Source: Centropus unirufus (lineage: Eukaryota > Chordata > Aves > Cuculiformes > Centropidae). From it: a stretch of 64,000 bases of DNA. The translations under genes were made by a program, and so were the position numbers. This document shows positions 62,401-64,000 of this stretch, piece by piece. Within the stretch, counting starts at the first letter, position 1. Every line of letters starts with the position of its first letter. The DNA is taken from NCBI GenBank assembly GCA_013397695.1, contig VYZI01000012.1, forward strand, positions 4,136,716-4,200,715, in the 5' to 3' direction. The notes beneath the pieces were generated by a model, which saw only the letters and a program-made list of their open reading frames with translations, did no database searches and was not told the origin of the DNA.

Positions 62401-64000
62401 AGGACCAGTGAGGTTTTTTTGGCCTTGTTTACACCTGTATTTTGATTAGCATGTAAACTGGAAGTAAGTTGTTTTGAAGCAGGAGTGTGAGCCACTTCCT
62501 TTAACTGCTGGGTTTGCTGGAACCACAGTGCCAGCGCATCTTGGTTTTCTCTCCAGCCACAGTAATTCTCGTGTAGAAGTTGAGACAATATAAATCTGTC
62601 CAGTCACTGTTAGGTGGGCAGAAAATTCTTAACCCCTCTCTTCTTTCCAAGAAGGAAAGGGCAGTGAACTTCTGATGGGACAATAAAATATAAACAAGAG
62701 AGAAACTGGGAAAAATAACATTATCTTTAACTGTATAATTTTTTCCTTCCTAAGAACTGGGTGACAAGTGTTTTGCAGAGAGACAAACAACTATGTTGCT
62801 GATTGTGGTACCGCTACTTCCGAAAATCTGCCTTATGAAAGGACTAGAATATTTATATGTGGAGAATGGTGAGACAACATATGGCATGAAGAATACTGCA
62901 AGAATAGTCTGTACGATAAATGTAGTGGTTGGTTGCCAGGGAGAGTTTAAAGTATGGTAACAAACTGACAGCACTGTTGGAGCAGATTGAACTTGATTCA
63001 TAAGCTATGTGAGGTTTTTTGGTTTGTTTTTTTTTTCCCTTAACTAAAGCAAATAAGTTACTGAGGTGATGGGCTTGGATTAAACCTTAATTTTGTGAAT
63101 TTCTGATCTTTTTTTTTCAAAAACATTCTAAAAATTGCATCAAAGTTACACATTATTTAATACTGATGTTCTTAAGAGCAATGTCTTTTTTTTTTCCTAC
63201 AGACTCTACAAACACTTCCTAGCTCAAGCTGTTCCATGCATTTTCTATTGTCAGATTTACTGAAATGTTTGAACGCTGTGTCTGGCAAATGTGCCGCTGC
63301 TGAGTCAGTGTATCTGAACCCATCTTCATTTCAGTTTATCTCAGCTGAAGGAGGATGATGGCCTGTGTGCCATCAAGTGTGATCTGTGTGCTCACACATC
63401 TGTTGGTTTTCTATGGCTGCAAAAATGGGATTTCGCAGGCTGATTCAGACATGAAGTTGGTTCTTGTTGTGTGTAATTTGACAAATAATACTTTCAGAAG
63501 ATGTTCCAACTTCAGAAACAGCTGTTGTAAACCCTATGCAAAGTTCTGTTGCTACTTCATCTTCAACCTGTCCGCCAAGATCACTACTTCACACCCAGAT
63601 ACAGACCAACACGATGTGCTTATTTTATTTAAATGCACATTATGTGTTTTACAAGGAGCACCCACCTGGCTAATAAACAGCTCAGTTGTGCTTTCTACTA
63701 AGTTCTGATTTGCTGATTTTTATTTCAGAGTTTTATTTTTCACTGACAATCTTGTGGGTGATCACTGCAGTATATTTGTGCTGTCTTACACTAATACATT
63801 CCTTCTTAAGAAGACATTCTCAGTTACAGCTCTACATTAATTTAATCTAGGTGTTCAGCCTTTCAGCATAATGTAACTCTGTGATCCTCAAAGCCTGGGA
63901 AAGTGTCTGTTACAGCTCAGACAGTCTTGACACAATGGTTGCTGCAACTGAATACCAGCCTTTGTCCTGTGCATTGTTCCCACTTACCTCTACCCCAAGA
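59461..64000. other. No gene recognised; possible first intron of a downstream gene
   Basis: Apart from the repeat copy at 61327-61565, no coding motif was seen. The longest open frame (63355-63708, 117 codons) is Cys/Phe-rich with no family resemblance. If the third CpG island is a promoter reading rightward, this would be intronic. Confidence 0.45.
61327..61565 (+). repeat. Unclassified dispersed repeat, copy B
   Basis: Same-orientation partner of 56350-56600 (see that entry). No retroviral coding sequence lies beside this copy. Confidence 0.55.

Noticed and set aside
63355..63708. 117-codon Cys/Phe-rich plus-strand frame
   Set aside because: AT-rich, no family resemblance, no convincing promoter or splice sites.
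1..64000. CRISPR arrays, tRNA or rRNA genes, bacterial mobile elements
   Set aside because: None seen; repeat spacing, intron structure and repeat families are those of a bird genome.

Overview
The window is vertebrate nuclear DNA, most likely from a bird. Exons are short, with canonical GT/AG junctions and kilobase introns. Three CpG islands are each interrupted by an assembly gap, and the interspersed repeats are avian: CR1 LINE 3' tails and endogenous-retrovirus LTRs. No bacterial operon, CRISPR array, tRNA or rRNA is visible. Most open frames in the intergenic DNA look like chance. Gene names are from remembered family motifs; no database search was run.

Layout. (1) 55-2590, minus strand: six coding exons of a nicotinamide riboside kinase closest to NMRK2. 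It runs off the left edge, so the C-terminal exon(s) are missing. (2) About 2420-3420: a CpG island with four CCAAT boxes and GC boxes, apparently a divergent promoter. It is flanked by two inverted copies of a ~500 bp LTR-like repeat (1809-2307 and 3394-3860). (3) 7755-9075, plus strand: a small CDC42-effector (SPEC/CDC42SE family) gene with an intact CRIB motif. (4) 9076-19250: gene-poor, with a probable ERVK-type LTR at 10902-11612. (5) About 19250-20600: a second CpG island with a 311 bp gap. It is probably the SPPL2A promoter and missing signal-peptide exon. (6) 23654-45962, plus strand: fifteen exons of SPPL2A, an intramembrane aspartyl protease. The protease-associated luminal domain, nine membrane segments and the YD, GFGD and PAL catalytic motifs can all be read. 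A 54-nt in-frame extra exon and a candidate alternative tail exon are also present. (7) 45963-48600: probable 3' UTR. (8) 48600-58000: gene-poor, repeat-rich, with a CR1 fragment and a degraded gammaretrovirus-like gag-pro remnant followed by a third copy of the LTR-like repeat. (9) About 58080-59480: a third CpG island with a 646 bp gap, a candidate promoter for the next gene to the right. (10) 59460-64000: no gene recognised.

How the genes relate. The three are functionally unrelated (NAD+ salvage, Rho-GTPase signalling, endosomal membrane-protein turnover). Their arrangement is the most interesting feature. From general knowledge, mammals have TRPM7 next to SPPL2A, TRPM6 near NMRK1, and NMRK2 and SPPL2B on the same chromosome arm. 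An NMRK gene and a CDC42SE gene directly upstream of SPPL2A may therefore be surviving members of an ancestral duplicated block that mammals have lost here. That is inference and needs phylogeny and synteny tests.
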